A stretch of DNA of 64,000 nucleotides from Pycnococcus provasolii (taxonomy: Eukaryota; Chlorophyta; Pseudoscourfieldiophyceae; Pseudoscourfieldiales; Pycnococcaceae): positions 558,001 through 622,000 of the forward strand of contig OW568873.1 in NCBI GenBank assembly GCA_938743325.2. The letters are read 5' to 3'. Both the position numbers and the translations under genes were made by a program. Position 1 is the stretch's first letter. The number at the start of each line of letters is the position of its first letter. Below, in pieces: positions 27,601 to 36,271 of the stretch. Below the pieces are notes generated by a model. That model ran no database searches and was not told the origin of the DNA. It saw only the letters and a program-made list of their open reading frames with translations.

Positions 27601-30600
27601 CCTCGGCAAAGTCGCACAGCAGCTCGCGGTGCGCATTCGTGCCAATGCGTGCGTTCGTGCAGTTGACAGGCTCCGGCTTGTAGATCACCACGCTCAGAAG
27701 TTCCGCGGACGTTCCACTTGCGCCAAAGTTGGTTCCCAAAATCTGCATCGTGCCACCTCGCGTCGCGAGCGGAACGACGCTCGTCACGTTCGGTGGCTGG
27801 TACGAAAACGCATTCAAGCCCGTCGACGCGCTCAGCGTGCCACGCATGTTCAAGCTCGCCGAGTGCAGCTTGCCTGTTCCCTCGCCGGCACGGCAGACGA
27901 TAATCTGGTTCGGGAGCGTAACGCGGGCGTCCGTGCAAACGATGCCTCGCTGTGTCGACAGCGTGATGCTTTGGAAGTAGCTCTGGTAGCAGCTCCCCGT
28001 GATGGGCCCGAATCCCGTTCCCACGATCGTGATGTCGCTGCCCTCGGTCGTACTCCTGGAAATGCTCTTGACTGTCATGCTCTCGTACGAAAACTTCGCC
28101 GCAGGCGCGGGATCGTTGACCTGGTTCGTCGCGTTCACAAACACGTCCAAGTTCGTTCCGACATTGATCGCCGCTTGACACTTCACCTGCTGATGCGGGA
28201 TGAGCATTGTGGAGGTGATGCACCGAATGGGACCACACGTGTCGTCACCCGGTCCTTGGAACGCGATCGACAAACCGTTGCTATCAGGCCCGAAGTTGGT
28301 GCCCGAAATGAAAACATCTTGGCCAGGCCCGGTGAGGTCGGGGAATACCGCCGTCACCGTCGGCTTGGGGTACGCGAACGTGCCCACGCCGGTTTTTCCG
28401 CTCTCCTGACCCGACACTCTCGCAATCACGTCAAGCGACTGCCCGGCACCTGGGCCGACGTAGCATGTCACGCGCGTGCCGTGCGTCGTCACGTTCGCGT
28501 TACCGCACGGGTACGAGATGCCCGTGACGGGGCTGAATATCTTGAAGGACTCGACCCACGGCGATCCATTCAAGCCCTCGCCTAGCGGTCCAAAATTAGC
28601 ACCGGCAATCACCACCATGCCACCGTCCGTGGTGGGTGGGCTCGTGTGCGGGCTCGTAGCTCCGGTGATTCCCTGTATCGCCGGTGGCCTGAATGCCACA
28701 TTACGAGCTGCAAGGCTTATGGAAAACGCAGCCGGACGTCCGTTGATGGTCAAATTCAGCAGGTTGTCCACGCCTCCGGTGCACTGCGGCATCTCAAACT
28801 CGAAATTCTGGAACCCCGCGCCATCCGGCGATCCCACGTTCGTCGTCAGCGGGCTGATGTGCGTGCGCGTGACGCCCCTCCACGTGCTTACCATGCTCGC
28901 TACGATGCCCTGGTGCACCATGCCAAACTCTCTGCCCGTGATCGTGAGGCGCTCTCCCCCACCTGCGAGCTGCGCGGACAGTGCAGTCACGACAGGCTCC
29001 AGGAATCCAAACTTGTCCTTGCCAGTCGCCCCACTCGGCTGGTTGTCTATGTACACCACAACATCCATCAGTCCGTCGCCCGCTAAATCGACGTCGGCGT
29101 ACGTGCCGCCGTTGCCGTACTTGGCGAGATGCATGGGACTCGCATGGCACTTGATGGTGTTCACCTCCGTGATATTCGGATACGTGCACGTGGAGTTGCC
29201 CAACTTGACGAGCGTCACCTGCGAGCCATTCACGGGACCGAACACGGCACCCTTAATCGTAGCCACGCCGCCTGACGCCGGCAAGTGCGTGACGTTGTGC
29301 ACCTCCGGGGCTGTGTACGAGAACACGTCGTTCACGTTCTGCACGCCGTTCACGACGATCGAAAGGCTCTTGTTCGCACCCAAAATCTGCGGCGTCGTGC
29401 AGATCAATTCGGTGTGCGGCGTCACGAGACCGACGTAGATGCACGGCGTTCCGCCAATCGAAATGCTAATCAGGCTAAGCTCGTCGCCGAACGAGTTGCC
29501 CTTGATGGTAATGTTCTCGCCAGGGAGCTGGTTCATCGGAACAATCTGCGACACGGACGGCGGCGCGTAGCTGAATTTGCCCGTTCCCGTGCCGGCGTCC
29601 GTCTCCGTGTTGATGCGAATGAAGGCATTCAAGTTCTTGCCCGTTCCCGGGCCCACCGTGCACGTAATTTCGCTGCCGGCGACGGACACCGTGTGACCGG
29701 AGCACGGCAGAGAGTCGATGCGTGCCTGATTCAGGCTCGCACTTCCCGCAGGCCCGAAATTTCGACCCTTGATGGTAATCAACCCTCCGCTCGTGGGTGG
29801 GCTCGACACGGACTCGATGCGAGGTCCCACAAAGTTCAGCAAGCCGTGTCCGGTGGTACCCGCGCTCACGCCGCGGATCGTCAGGTCAACATTCAAGCCG
29901 ATCGAGCTTGACACGGGTGCGGGAACTTCAAAGACAATCTGCGTGTCCGCGATCGTGACCTGCGGCGTGGGGTACACATAAGTATTCAGCAACGAGCGGC
30001 GGCCGCCATCCGCCGCCATCAGCCGACGCCCGGTTGCCGGCGGATACACGGTGGATCCCGAGTACGCCAAAAAATAAGTGGTCCCCGTGAACGGTCCCAC
30101 GGGCCCGAAGAATTGCCCCGTGATGGTAATCTTACCGCCAAAGAAGCTCGCCTCGCTGACATTCGAAACGATAGGCACCGCGTAGTCGTAGTTGAACGTC
30201 GCTGTCTGGCCACCCACTGTAACACTGGAGGCGAGATTGGTGATCACCGCGTTGTCCAGCCTCGCGGGCGCCGTGCACTTGATGTGCGTGTGCGGTGTCG
30301 ACACCACGGGGGATGTGCAAGCGGACCCGCCGATGCTCACGCTGATTGTTTGCGTCGCACCGTTCAGAGGGAGCTTGCACAGCCCGCCTGTGGAAGATCC
30401 CGTGGCACCGGGACCGCATCCGAAATCGCTGCCTTGGATGGTGATGGTTGCACCGCCAAAAAAGCTCACCTTGTTCTGCGAAACCACCGCGGGACTCGCG
30501 TACCGGAATGCATTCAGCCCAGAGCCCTGGAGCTGACCATTCACCGGGTTCGTCGTGAGCGTGTTCTGCCCACCAATCGCAAACGACACGTCGTGATCCT

Positions 30601-33600
30601 TGCCCGAACCTTCGCCAAGCAGGCACTGCATCGTCGTATGCGCGGTGATCACCTTCGAAAATAAACATACGGCGCCGCCGAACGTCACAGAGCCGGCAAT
30701 GTTACCCGCGGGCCCGAAATTCGTGCCCGTGACGGTGATCCACGCATTCTGCGTGCCATCGTGGCCCGTGTACGTCCAGTTCGGCTGAGGTCCCGTCGTG
30801 GGAACGCTCACCGACGTGATGGCCGGGGCGATGTAATTGAATACGGTGCCGGATGTCGCCGACTCGCCCGCAATCTGCACACGAATCGTGTGTCCTGTTC
30901 CGATGCCCGCACCCACGTCGCATTCAATCGTCGTGTGAGACGTAATAGCGCAGTTCGTTCCCGTGTGGTACACGCCCGTGGAGTTTCGAATCTCCACCAA
31001 CTGCAGATTCGCGGTATCGGGCCCGAAATTCGTGCCCGTGATGATCGTCCTGCCGCCAGCCGTGGCAATCGACGTCGCAGATGTGATCGTGGGGCTCGCG
31101 TACTTAAAATAAAGCACGGGCGACGCCACCGCCGTTGACTGCAGCGAGTTGTAGCTCATGTGCACCGCGAATGGGATGAACCGAACGCCGGCGGGGATGG
31201 TGATCTGCAGCTCGTTGTTCAGCGTCGTGATGGTGGGATTCGCGGTCGTCAGAATGCCGTTGTTCCACACCACGCGCGTCACCTTCGTGCCTCCCAGCGG
31301 CCCGAGGCGCGAGCCCGTAATTGACAGCACGCCACCCGACGTGGGAAGCTGGTTCGGCACGCGTGCCACAGCTGGCGACGTCGTCGTGTCCGTCACGGTG
31401 GTGTACGTCGGCGTGACGTACTTGAACGAGTTCTGACCCGTGGTGCCCGAGTCGACCGTCACGGTACCCTGCGTCAGCGTCAACTTCACGCTGAGATTCT
31501 CCCCCAAACCTGGCGGGATTTGCGCCGTCACGGACGTGGCGGTCGTCGAGCCTGTCGGAACCACCGCAGTCACGCCCGTGGCCGTGGTGAAGTCGGCGGT
31601 GAAGCACGTCGTCAGGTCAGCTTTCGCGCAGATCTGCACGACGGGAGCCAGCGTCGCGCTTCCCAGGTTCGTTCCCGTGATGGTCAGCGGGTCGACGTTC
31701 GTGTCGCTCGCGAACATGCTAATGTCCGCAACGCTAGTCACCACCGGCCCCGCGTACGACAGCTTGCCATTTCCGCTCGTGCCACTCGTCTTGCCGCTGA
31801 TCGTCACGAGCACGTCGCGCGCGCTCGTGTGGCATAGCGTTGGGCATGTCACCGTCGCGACAATAGAAGTGTGGCTCGCGACGGTGGGACCCGCTGCCGT
31901 CTCCGTAACGCCGCCGTACGTGATCTGCACCACCGCGCCGGTGCCCGGAGCGCCGAAATTCTCCCCCGTGATGGTGAACGTGCCACCGAACACGGAAGGT
32001 GCCACGGAGATGGATGACACGACGGGGTCTGCATAGTGGAACAGATTCACCGACGCACTCTGCTGCCCGTTCACCGTCACGGTGATGGCGTATGGTCCTC
32101 CGATGCCCGCCGTTGGCATCGTAGCCGTGATAAGCGTGTCCGACACCACCTGGATGTTCGTCAGTGCGATGGCATTCGCGAGACCGGACACGCCGGTCGT
32201 CGTCGCTGGCCCAAATCCGTTGCCGGTGATGTTGAACGGACCACCCTGCGTCGCCGCTGGCGTCACCGCCGTGATGACGGGGCCGGAGTAGGTGAAGATG
32301 TTCGCCGCCGTGCCCTGCGCGGCGTTGTTCAGCGTTCGACCGTCATTCGTTAGCGTGAGAGCGATAGGATTGTTCACACCCGATCCGGCGGGTGCATCGC
32401 ACGTGAGCGTGGATGGGCCGGTTGACTGCGCCGGGCTCGTGGTGATTTTGACGTTCGTGCATGCCACGCCGGGCGGATTGCCAATCATAACGCTGATGGG
32501 CGCCGTCCCACCTGTCGGCGTGACGGGGCCAAACGAGTATCCAGAAATCTGAACGTTGCTCCCCGTCGTTGCGGGAAGTCCGCCACCCGTCTTTTGTATC
32601 GCCGTCGCCGTCGGGTAGCTCACCGACAGCTTGTTCACGCCCGTGTTCAACGACGTGCGCACGCCGTCGTAGATGGTGACGTACACGCTGGTTTCGATGT
32701 AGATCCCCTCGGGGAGATTGCATCGGATCTCCACGTCCGCGGTGAACACCTGCGGGCTCGTGCACTGGACCTTCGTGCCGCAGCTGTACGTCGTGCAAAC
32801 CTCAACCTTCGCATTCGGGTACCCGATAGTCGTGTCAAAGTAGTTGAGCGACCTAGTTCCGTCCAAGTCGCTGAAGCGTGGACCAAATCGCGTTCCGGAG
32901 ATGGTCATCACCTGCGTGCCGCTACCAGCGTACATCACTCCCTGCCCCGCGACACCTCCCGTTGTAGCGTCAGTGCCTTTAACAGGTGTGGTGGCGGTAA
33001 TCTTAGATCCGATGATGGGCCCGCCGTACGAGAAGATGTTCGTCGACGTCTTCTCGATACCGTTAATCTTCAGCGTCACCGGGAGACCGGCGCCCGTCTT
33101 CGGGGTGGGATGCCGTGCGGGTGTTTTGGAGATTTGTGCCGTCGTTGCCGACGTTATCGTGCCGGTGTTGTCCGTCACCTGTGTGCCGTCAATCTTAAAC
33201 CACTCCAACGAGGTTGCCGTGCCCCACTGCCGTGCATTCCCGAAGTTGATATCGCTGCCAAGGTTGCGGCCGACGAAAGTCATAAGCGGAGCCGCGGGAT
33301 TGCCCGGCTCGCCAAACTGGCTTCCCTCCAATTGACCCGTGATCACGGGACCCTCGTACGTAAAGGTGGTGTACACCGCACTCTGCAGGTTGATGCTGTT
33401 CGACACCTGCACCTGAAGAACAAGCTGTGGACTGATCGTCGCCGCCGCCTGCATTTGCGTGTAGTCGTCGATGTACATCTGCATCTCAGTATCCACCACC
33501 GTCACCTCAGGCATGCACTTGCGCGTACTGCAAAACGTCGTCACAAGGCCCGCGCCGTAGCGTGCAACCATCCCAGGGACGGAGGTAACTGCTGCGGTGG

Positions 33601-36271
33601 CGCTGATCGTCGCGTCCACCTGCTTCGCAGGCGCATCCGTTCCCACCAGCAGTACGATATTGGTCGACGTGCCGGAGCGCAGCGGACCAAAATTACGACC
33701 TGTGATGGTTACGATGCCGCCGAAGAGGTTTGGCGATGTCGTGGCCGTGATCACCGGACCTTCGAACTGAAATTTGCCCGTACCGTCCGTATTCGACTGC
33801 CCGTTGACCGTCAACGTCACGTCGAATAGCTTGTTCACATCCGCGGCGGTCGTCAGCGTAGCGGCGGGCATCGTGCACTGGATCACGGTGTTCGCCGTCG
33901 TCACCGACGGGTTCGAGCAGGTGATCGTCGTGCCGCCACCCTGCGGCGTGGCTGTGACGGTAATCAGGTTAGACGCCGTCGTTGTCGGGCCGTAGTTCGT
34001 TCCCGTGATGATGGCTGTGTATCCAAAGGCGCTTGCACGGAACAGCGCGGTGATCGTCGGGGCGTTGTAGCTGAACTTCGTACCCCCGTCCGTCGATGTC
34101 ACACCCCTCACGCTAACATCCACGGGAAGGTTTTTCCCGGTTCCCGATGCAGCCGTGCACTCAATCTTCGTGTGCGCCACCGTCACCGTCGGATTTGCGC
34201 AAACCTGACTCGCGACGATTACGCTGCCACCCGCGCTTGCGAGCAAGTTGGTATTGCCCACCACGCCAAAGGACGTGCCCGTGATCGTCACCGTACCTCC
34301 AGCCGTGTCCACGGATGTCGTGCTGGTGATGGACGGCTTCGTGTACGCAAATACGGCGGCGACGGGCCCTCTGCGGTCGCTAACCGTCACCTCAACAGTG
34401 AGCGAGCTTCCCGCACCCTCGCCGAGCGTGCACTCCAGCTTGGTCTCCGCAACGGTCACCACGATATTCGTGCATTCTATCGACCCGATCACCACGCGCG
34501 TCACCAGGTTGGGTGACGTGGGTCCAAATTTGGTCCCCGTGATCGTCACGGTGCCTCCGCTCGTAGGAACGCTCGTCGCACTCGTCACCGTGGGAAGCTT
34601 GGTGAGCGCCGTGAAGTAGAAAGACCGCGAGAGCGTGTTGCCGCTCTTGCCCGTTGGATCCGTGGCGACAAACGAAACCACTCGCTCGATGTCGCCGCTG
34701 GTGACGGTTATGCGAACGGTGCGCATCTTTGCCTGGTAGTTGGCCTTTGAGGAGTCGCCGGTGAGCGTGAGCACGCAACCGCTGAAAGACGCGACAATTT
34801 CCGGGTGCATGTCCGACACCGTGAGCACGTCGCCCGATGCACATCCCGTGGCAATCGTGATAGTTGCCTTGCTCACCATCGCGCTGTCGGGGTCGGTCAC
34901 CACGAGCGTGGACTGAACGAGAGCAGACTTGGCGACGGACGTTAGGCTCGACACGGTGCCCGTGAGCGTCGTGCCGTCGAGCACTGTCGAGAACTGCACC
35001 TCGCGCGTTCCGGTTGCAGTGCCACCGGCGCCGTCCGTGACCGTGAACGTCATGACGCGCTTGCCCGTCGAGGCATCCTCCGCCGTGTTCGAGTACGAGA
35101 CGAGCCGAAGCGCCGCCTGGTAGTCCGCCAGAGTCGCTCCTCCCGTCAGGGTGAGCACGCCGGTTGCGGCGGCGTAGCTCGACGTCACGGTGCTGCCCGC
35201 GCCAACGAGAAGGGTGTCCTTGCCCGACTCGAAGCCCGTGGTCACCGCCACGGTCGCGGAGGCGAGCGTCGTGTGGTCCGCATCGCTCAGTGTGATTTGG
35301 TTGTCAAGAACGATCGCCGTATCTCCCTCGCCATACGTCGCGGCGGTCGTGTACGTGCCCATCGTCAGCACGGGGAGCTGGTTCACGCTCTGCACAGCCA
35401 GCGACATCGTCTTCGACGGGCCAGTGAGCCCCTCGACGTCAGTGAGTGTCCACGCGATGGTGCGCGTTCCCGTGGTGATGTCCTTCTGCGCATTTTCGTA
35501 CGTAATGCCTCGCAGCAATTCTGTGTACACCTTCCGCCGTGCCACTCCGCTGAGCGTGAGCGTGCCCGTCGTGTTGCTCCACGTCGACGTCAAACCAAGA
35601 AGCGTGATGCCGTCCTCACTTTTGACCTTTGTAACGTCCTCGCCAAAGGCTAAAAAGTCCTTCGTCGAGTCGAAGTTGGCAGTGATCTGTATCGTGGCAG
35701 ACTGAATGTCGAACGAGTCCGCGTCGTTCGCCGAAATGCTGCTGTCCAGCACCTTCTTCCCGGTGCCTTCGTTGTACGTGGCGGAAGTCGCCGAGAGAGC
35801 CACCTCCGGCGCGTTATTCACGAGCACAATGTTCAGCCGCTTCGTCGCGCTCGCTTGCGCTCCCTGGTCGTCCGTCACGGTGAAGGTGATGGCGCGCTGC
35901 TCAATACGCGGCGTCGACGACGGGTTTAAGAACGTTATTGTGCGCAGCACCGCCTGATACTCCGCAGCCGTGGCCGTGCCTTGCAGCGTGTACGTGCGTG
36001 TCGTCGTATTGTACGGGAACGGTCTGTTCAAGCCGTTGAACACCTGGCTTGCGATCTCGTCCAAGGTCATCTCGAACGGCTCTGTGATGATAACCGTCGC
36101 GCTGACAATGGGCCGCGTCGACGATATGATGAGGTTCGGGTCTACGTACGTTGTGTACGCCGCGGAGCGCTCTGTGTAACTCGACACGCCCGGGCTCGTG
36201 CCTATGGTAGGCGCAGCGCTTGCTGTGCTTACGGGCCAAGCGGCGAGCACGGCGAGAAGCGCCGCAAGCAT
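24620..36271 (-). CDS. Giant single-pass surface protein with about 30 IPT/TIG domains
   Basis: The frame is continuous for about 11.6 kb. I take the ATG at 36269-36271, giving 3,883 residues and a signal peptide (MLAALLAVLAAWPVSTASA). In-frame ATGs further up (36485-36487) would add up to 72 residues and bury it. Four cadherin-like/adhesin repeats come first (e.g. ITFTVTDDQGAQASATKRL; ITLSDADHTTLASATVAV), then about 30 IPT/TIG Ig-like domains, each opening with a P-x-[IV]-[TS]-S ... GGxxxITGxxFGP pattern and carrying a C-x-P...I-x-C pair. Near the C-terminus two short Cys units appear (TDAAAANFDQFATVDDNTC and LSHNFNVKANEDDGSC), then a 100-residue folded region, one transmembrane helix (IIALCVGVFVVFVFAIFW) and a Gly/Ala/Tyr-rich cytoplasmic tail. 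Such IPT/TIG receptors resemble fibrocystin, plexin and bacterial adhesins. It is probably a cell-surface or matrix protein; function unknown. Confidence 0.9.
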   Translation of the reverse strand: MLAALLAVLAAWPVSTASAAPTIGTSPGVSSYTERSAAYTTYVDPNLIISSTRPIVSATVIITEPFEMTLDEIASQVFNGLNRPFPYNTTTRTYTLQGTATAAEYQAVLRTITFLNPSSTPRIEQRAITFTVTDDQGAQASATKRLNIVLVNNAPEVALSATSATYNEGTGKKVLDSSISANDADSFDIQSATIQITANFDSTKDFLAFGEDVTKVKSEDGITLLGLTSTWSNTTGTLTLSGVARRKVYTELLRGITYENAQKDITTGTRTIAWTLTDVEGLTGPSKTMSLAVQSVNQLPVLTMGTYTTAATYGEGDTAIVLDNQITLSDADHTTLASATVAVTTGFESGKDTLLVGAGSTVTSSYAAATGVLTLTGGATLADYQAALRLVSYSNTAEDASTGKRVMTFTVTDGAGGTATGTREVQFSTVLDGTTLTGTVSSLTSVAKSALVQSTLVVTDPDSAMVSKATITIATGCASGDVLTVSDMHPEIVASFSGCVLTLTGDSSKANYQAKMRTVRITVTSGDIERVVSFVATDPTGKSGNTLSRSFYFTALTKLPTVTSATSVPTSGGTVTITGTKFGPTSPNLVTRVVIGSIECTNIVVTVAETKLECTLGEGAGSSLTVEVTVSDRRGPVAAVFAYTKPSITSTTSVDTAGGTVTITGTSFGVVGNTNLLASAGGSVIVASQVCANPTVTVAHTKIECTAASGTGKNLPVDVSVRGVTSTDGGTKFSYNAPTITALFRASAFGYTAIITGTNYGPTTTASNLITVTATPQGGGTTITCSNPSVTTANTVIQCTMPAATLTTAADVNKLFDVTLTVNGQSNTDGTGKFQFEGPVITATTSPNLFGGIVTITGRNFGPLRSGTSTNIVLLVGTDAPAKQVDATISATAAVTSVPGMVARYGAGLVTTFCSTRKCMPEVTVVDTEMQMYIDDYTQMQAAATISPQLVLQVQVSNSINLQSAVYTTFTYEGPVITGQLEGSQFGEPGNPAAPLMTFVGRNLGSDINFGNARQWGTATSLEWFKIDGTQVTDNTGTITSATTAQISKTPARHPTPKTGAGLPVTLKINGIEKTSTNIFSYGGPIIGSKITATTPVKGTDATTGGVAGQGVMYAGSGTQVMTISGTRFGPRFSDLDGTRSLNYFDTTIGYPNAKVEVCTTYSCGTKVQCTSPQVFTADVEIRCNLPEGIYIETSVYVTIYDGVRTSLNTGVNKLSVSYPTATAIQKTGGGLPATTGSNVQISGYSFGPVTPTGGTAPISVMIGNPPGVACTNVKITTSPAQSTGPSTLTCDAPAGSGVNNPIALTLTNDGRTLNNAAQGTAANIFTYSGPVITAVTPAATQGGPFNITGNGFGPATTTGVSGLANAIALTNIQVVSDTLITATMPTAGIGGPYAITVTVNGQQSASVNLFHYADPVVSSISVAPSVFGGTFTITGENFGAPGTGAVVQITYGGVTETAAGPTVASHTSIVATVTCPTLCHTSARDVLVTISGKTSGTSGNGKLSYAGPVVTSVADISMFASDTNVDPLTITGTNLGSATLAPVVQICAKADLTTCFTADFTTATGVTAVVPTGSTTATSVTAQIPPGLGENLSVKLTLTQGTVTVDSGTTGQNSFKYVTPTYTTVTDTTTSPAVARVPNQLPTSGGVLSITGSRLGPLGGTKVTRVVWNNGILTTANPTITTLNNELQITIPAGVRFIPFAVHMSYNSLQSTAVASPVLYFKYASPTITSATSIATAGGRTIITGTNFGPDTANLQLVEIRNSTGVYHTGTNCAITSHTTIECDVGAGIGTGHTIRVQIAGESATSGTVFNYIAPAITSVSVPTTGPQPNWTYTGHDGTQNAWITVTGTNFGPAGNIAGSVTFGGAVCLFSKVITAHTTMQCLLGEGSGKDHDVSFAIGGQNTLTTNPVNGQLQGSGLNAFRYASPAVVSQNKVSFFGGATITIQGSDFGCGPGATGSSTGGLCKLPLNGATQTISVSIGGSACTSPVVSTPHTHIKCTAPARLDNAVITNLASSVTVGGQTATFNYDYAVPIVSNVSEASFFGGKITITGQFFGPVGPFTGTTYFLAYSGSTVYPPATGRRLMAADGGRRSLLNTYVYPTPQVTIADTQIVFEVPAPVSSSIGLNVDLTIRGVSAGTTGHGLLNFVGPRIESVSSPPTSGGLITIKGRNFGPAGSASLNQARIDSLPCSGHTVSVAGSEITCTVGPGTGKNLNAFIRINTETDAGTGTGKFSYAPPSVSQIVPMNQLPGENITIKGNSFGDELSLISISIGGTPCIYVGLVTPHTELICTTPQILGANKSLSIVVNGVQNVNDVFSYTAPEVHNVTHLPASGGVATIKGAVFGPVNGSQVTLVKLGNSTCTYPNITEVNTIKCHASPMHLAKYGNGGTYADVDLAGDGLMDVVVYIDNQPSGATGKDKFGFLEPVVTALSAQLAGGGERLTITGREFGMVHQGIVASMVSTWRGVTRTHISPLTTNVGSPDGAGFQNFEFEMPQCTGGVDNLLNLTINGRPAAFSISLAARNVAFRPPAIQGITGATSPHTSPPTTDGGMVVIAGANFGPLGEGLNGSPWVESFKIFSPVTGISYPCGNANVTTHGTRVTCYVGPGAGQSLDVIARVSGQESGKTGVGTFAYPKPTVTAVFPDLTGPGQDVFISGTNFGPDSNGLSIAFQGPGDDTCGPIRCITSTMLIPHQQVKCQAAINVGTNLDVFVNATNQVNDPAPAAKFSYESMTVKSISRSTTEGSDITIVGTGFGPITGSCYQSYFQSITLSTQRGIVCTDARVTLPNQIIVCRAGEGTGKLHSASLNMRGTLSASTGLNAFSYQPPNVTSVVPLATRGGTMQILGTNFGASGTSAELLSVVIYKPEPVNCTNARIGTNAHRELLCDFAEGSGGGYDVVVTVDGQTSGDTGLKKFAYARPVVESITPAVQPKGETTTQLTIVGRNFGQDVSKLNVTVGNHPVDLTSIRLIITERQGAALATEEIRVTAPFAAGQNLPVIVTCDGLKNDMENSPNAKFSYSAPFITEVEPVETQGGPTIVRGGNLGPLGPVHKVILDNRTCANPIVIKENTEIQCEAPRGYGANLNAFVQITEFTGTGSADTGNGKFRYRCPQIVRLVADKGRASEGKTGQMMTLIGRSFGHNTSAMTLTVGRDSWTTPGEAIVFPFPDLVPDSAGQYRIRAPVPVGFGSDMNVTIDVAGQDNMFKCASATEGNLAEAQKFSYSPPIIRSSTSASTAGGEVTVTGENFGPLCGGGGAQEDCDGQIGPIVVYGWQGGSTVHTCTGGKVVASNVRIACNLTAGEGKNLDMELSIGGMSSGRTTSDAARYSYSLPQVYGITPNVVETGTRVTVTGENFGVVGSQVRATVTRALPSGREAYLSVDGVEFLDNHTRFAFDMPLGSGTGLALQIELPVLVESSNPTLFAQASPDREDRPLFSFAPPTIISATPVSTSGGRTTITGKGFGVAGATGKNAVTSVSIAGLPAYGVNVTKAGTQIECDVAPGVGKDQRISVAVNFQESVGGDTAFRYATPAVLDVLPASALPGTVVTVRGVNFGSSNDLGVVKVFFGDYESKAVSVKVSHFEITCEVPQGKGIAVPVVVQVAEQPSPATSAKPFTFVFSGCTDAAAANFDQFATVDDNTCRILGCTRSLSHNFNVKANEDDGSCIKDPANFTMTLRLDYQKEYLINREKYDRLVAQEIGQTLKIESARVSVVAHRSGSTVLDLQIADLPNSTAADALNRLEQLVLTSRFDFSFATLLKINVPEQAGVEKRDIMTKAAEPPVSEASIIALCVGVFVVFVFAIFWKRIMVTCVKVCCGGAPEEDIRMDVVGYQQAGAPYNYNQAAGGYYQTSGRVAPGDPLLGGAPAPAGPEQLRLESAEAVAARK

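Noticed and set aside
24662-28585. Long plus-strand frames (541, 488 and shorter codons) opposite the IPT/TIG gene
   Set aside because: They are antisense shadows of the giant gene, with Arg/His-rich composition from reading GC-rich codons backwards and no recognisable domain.
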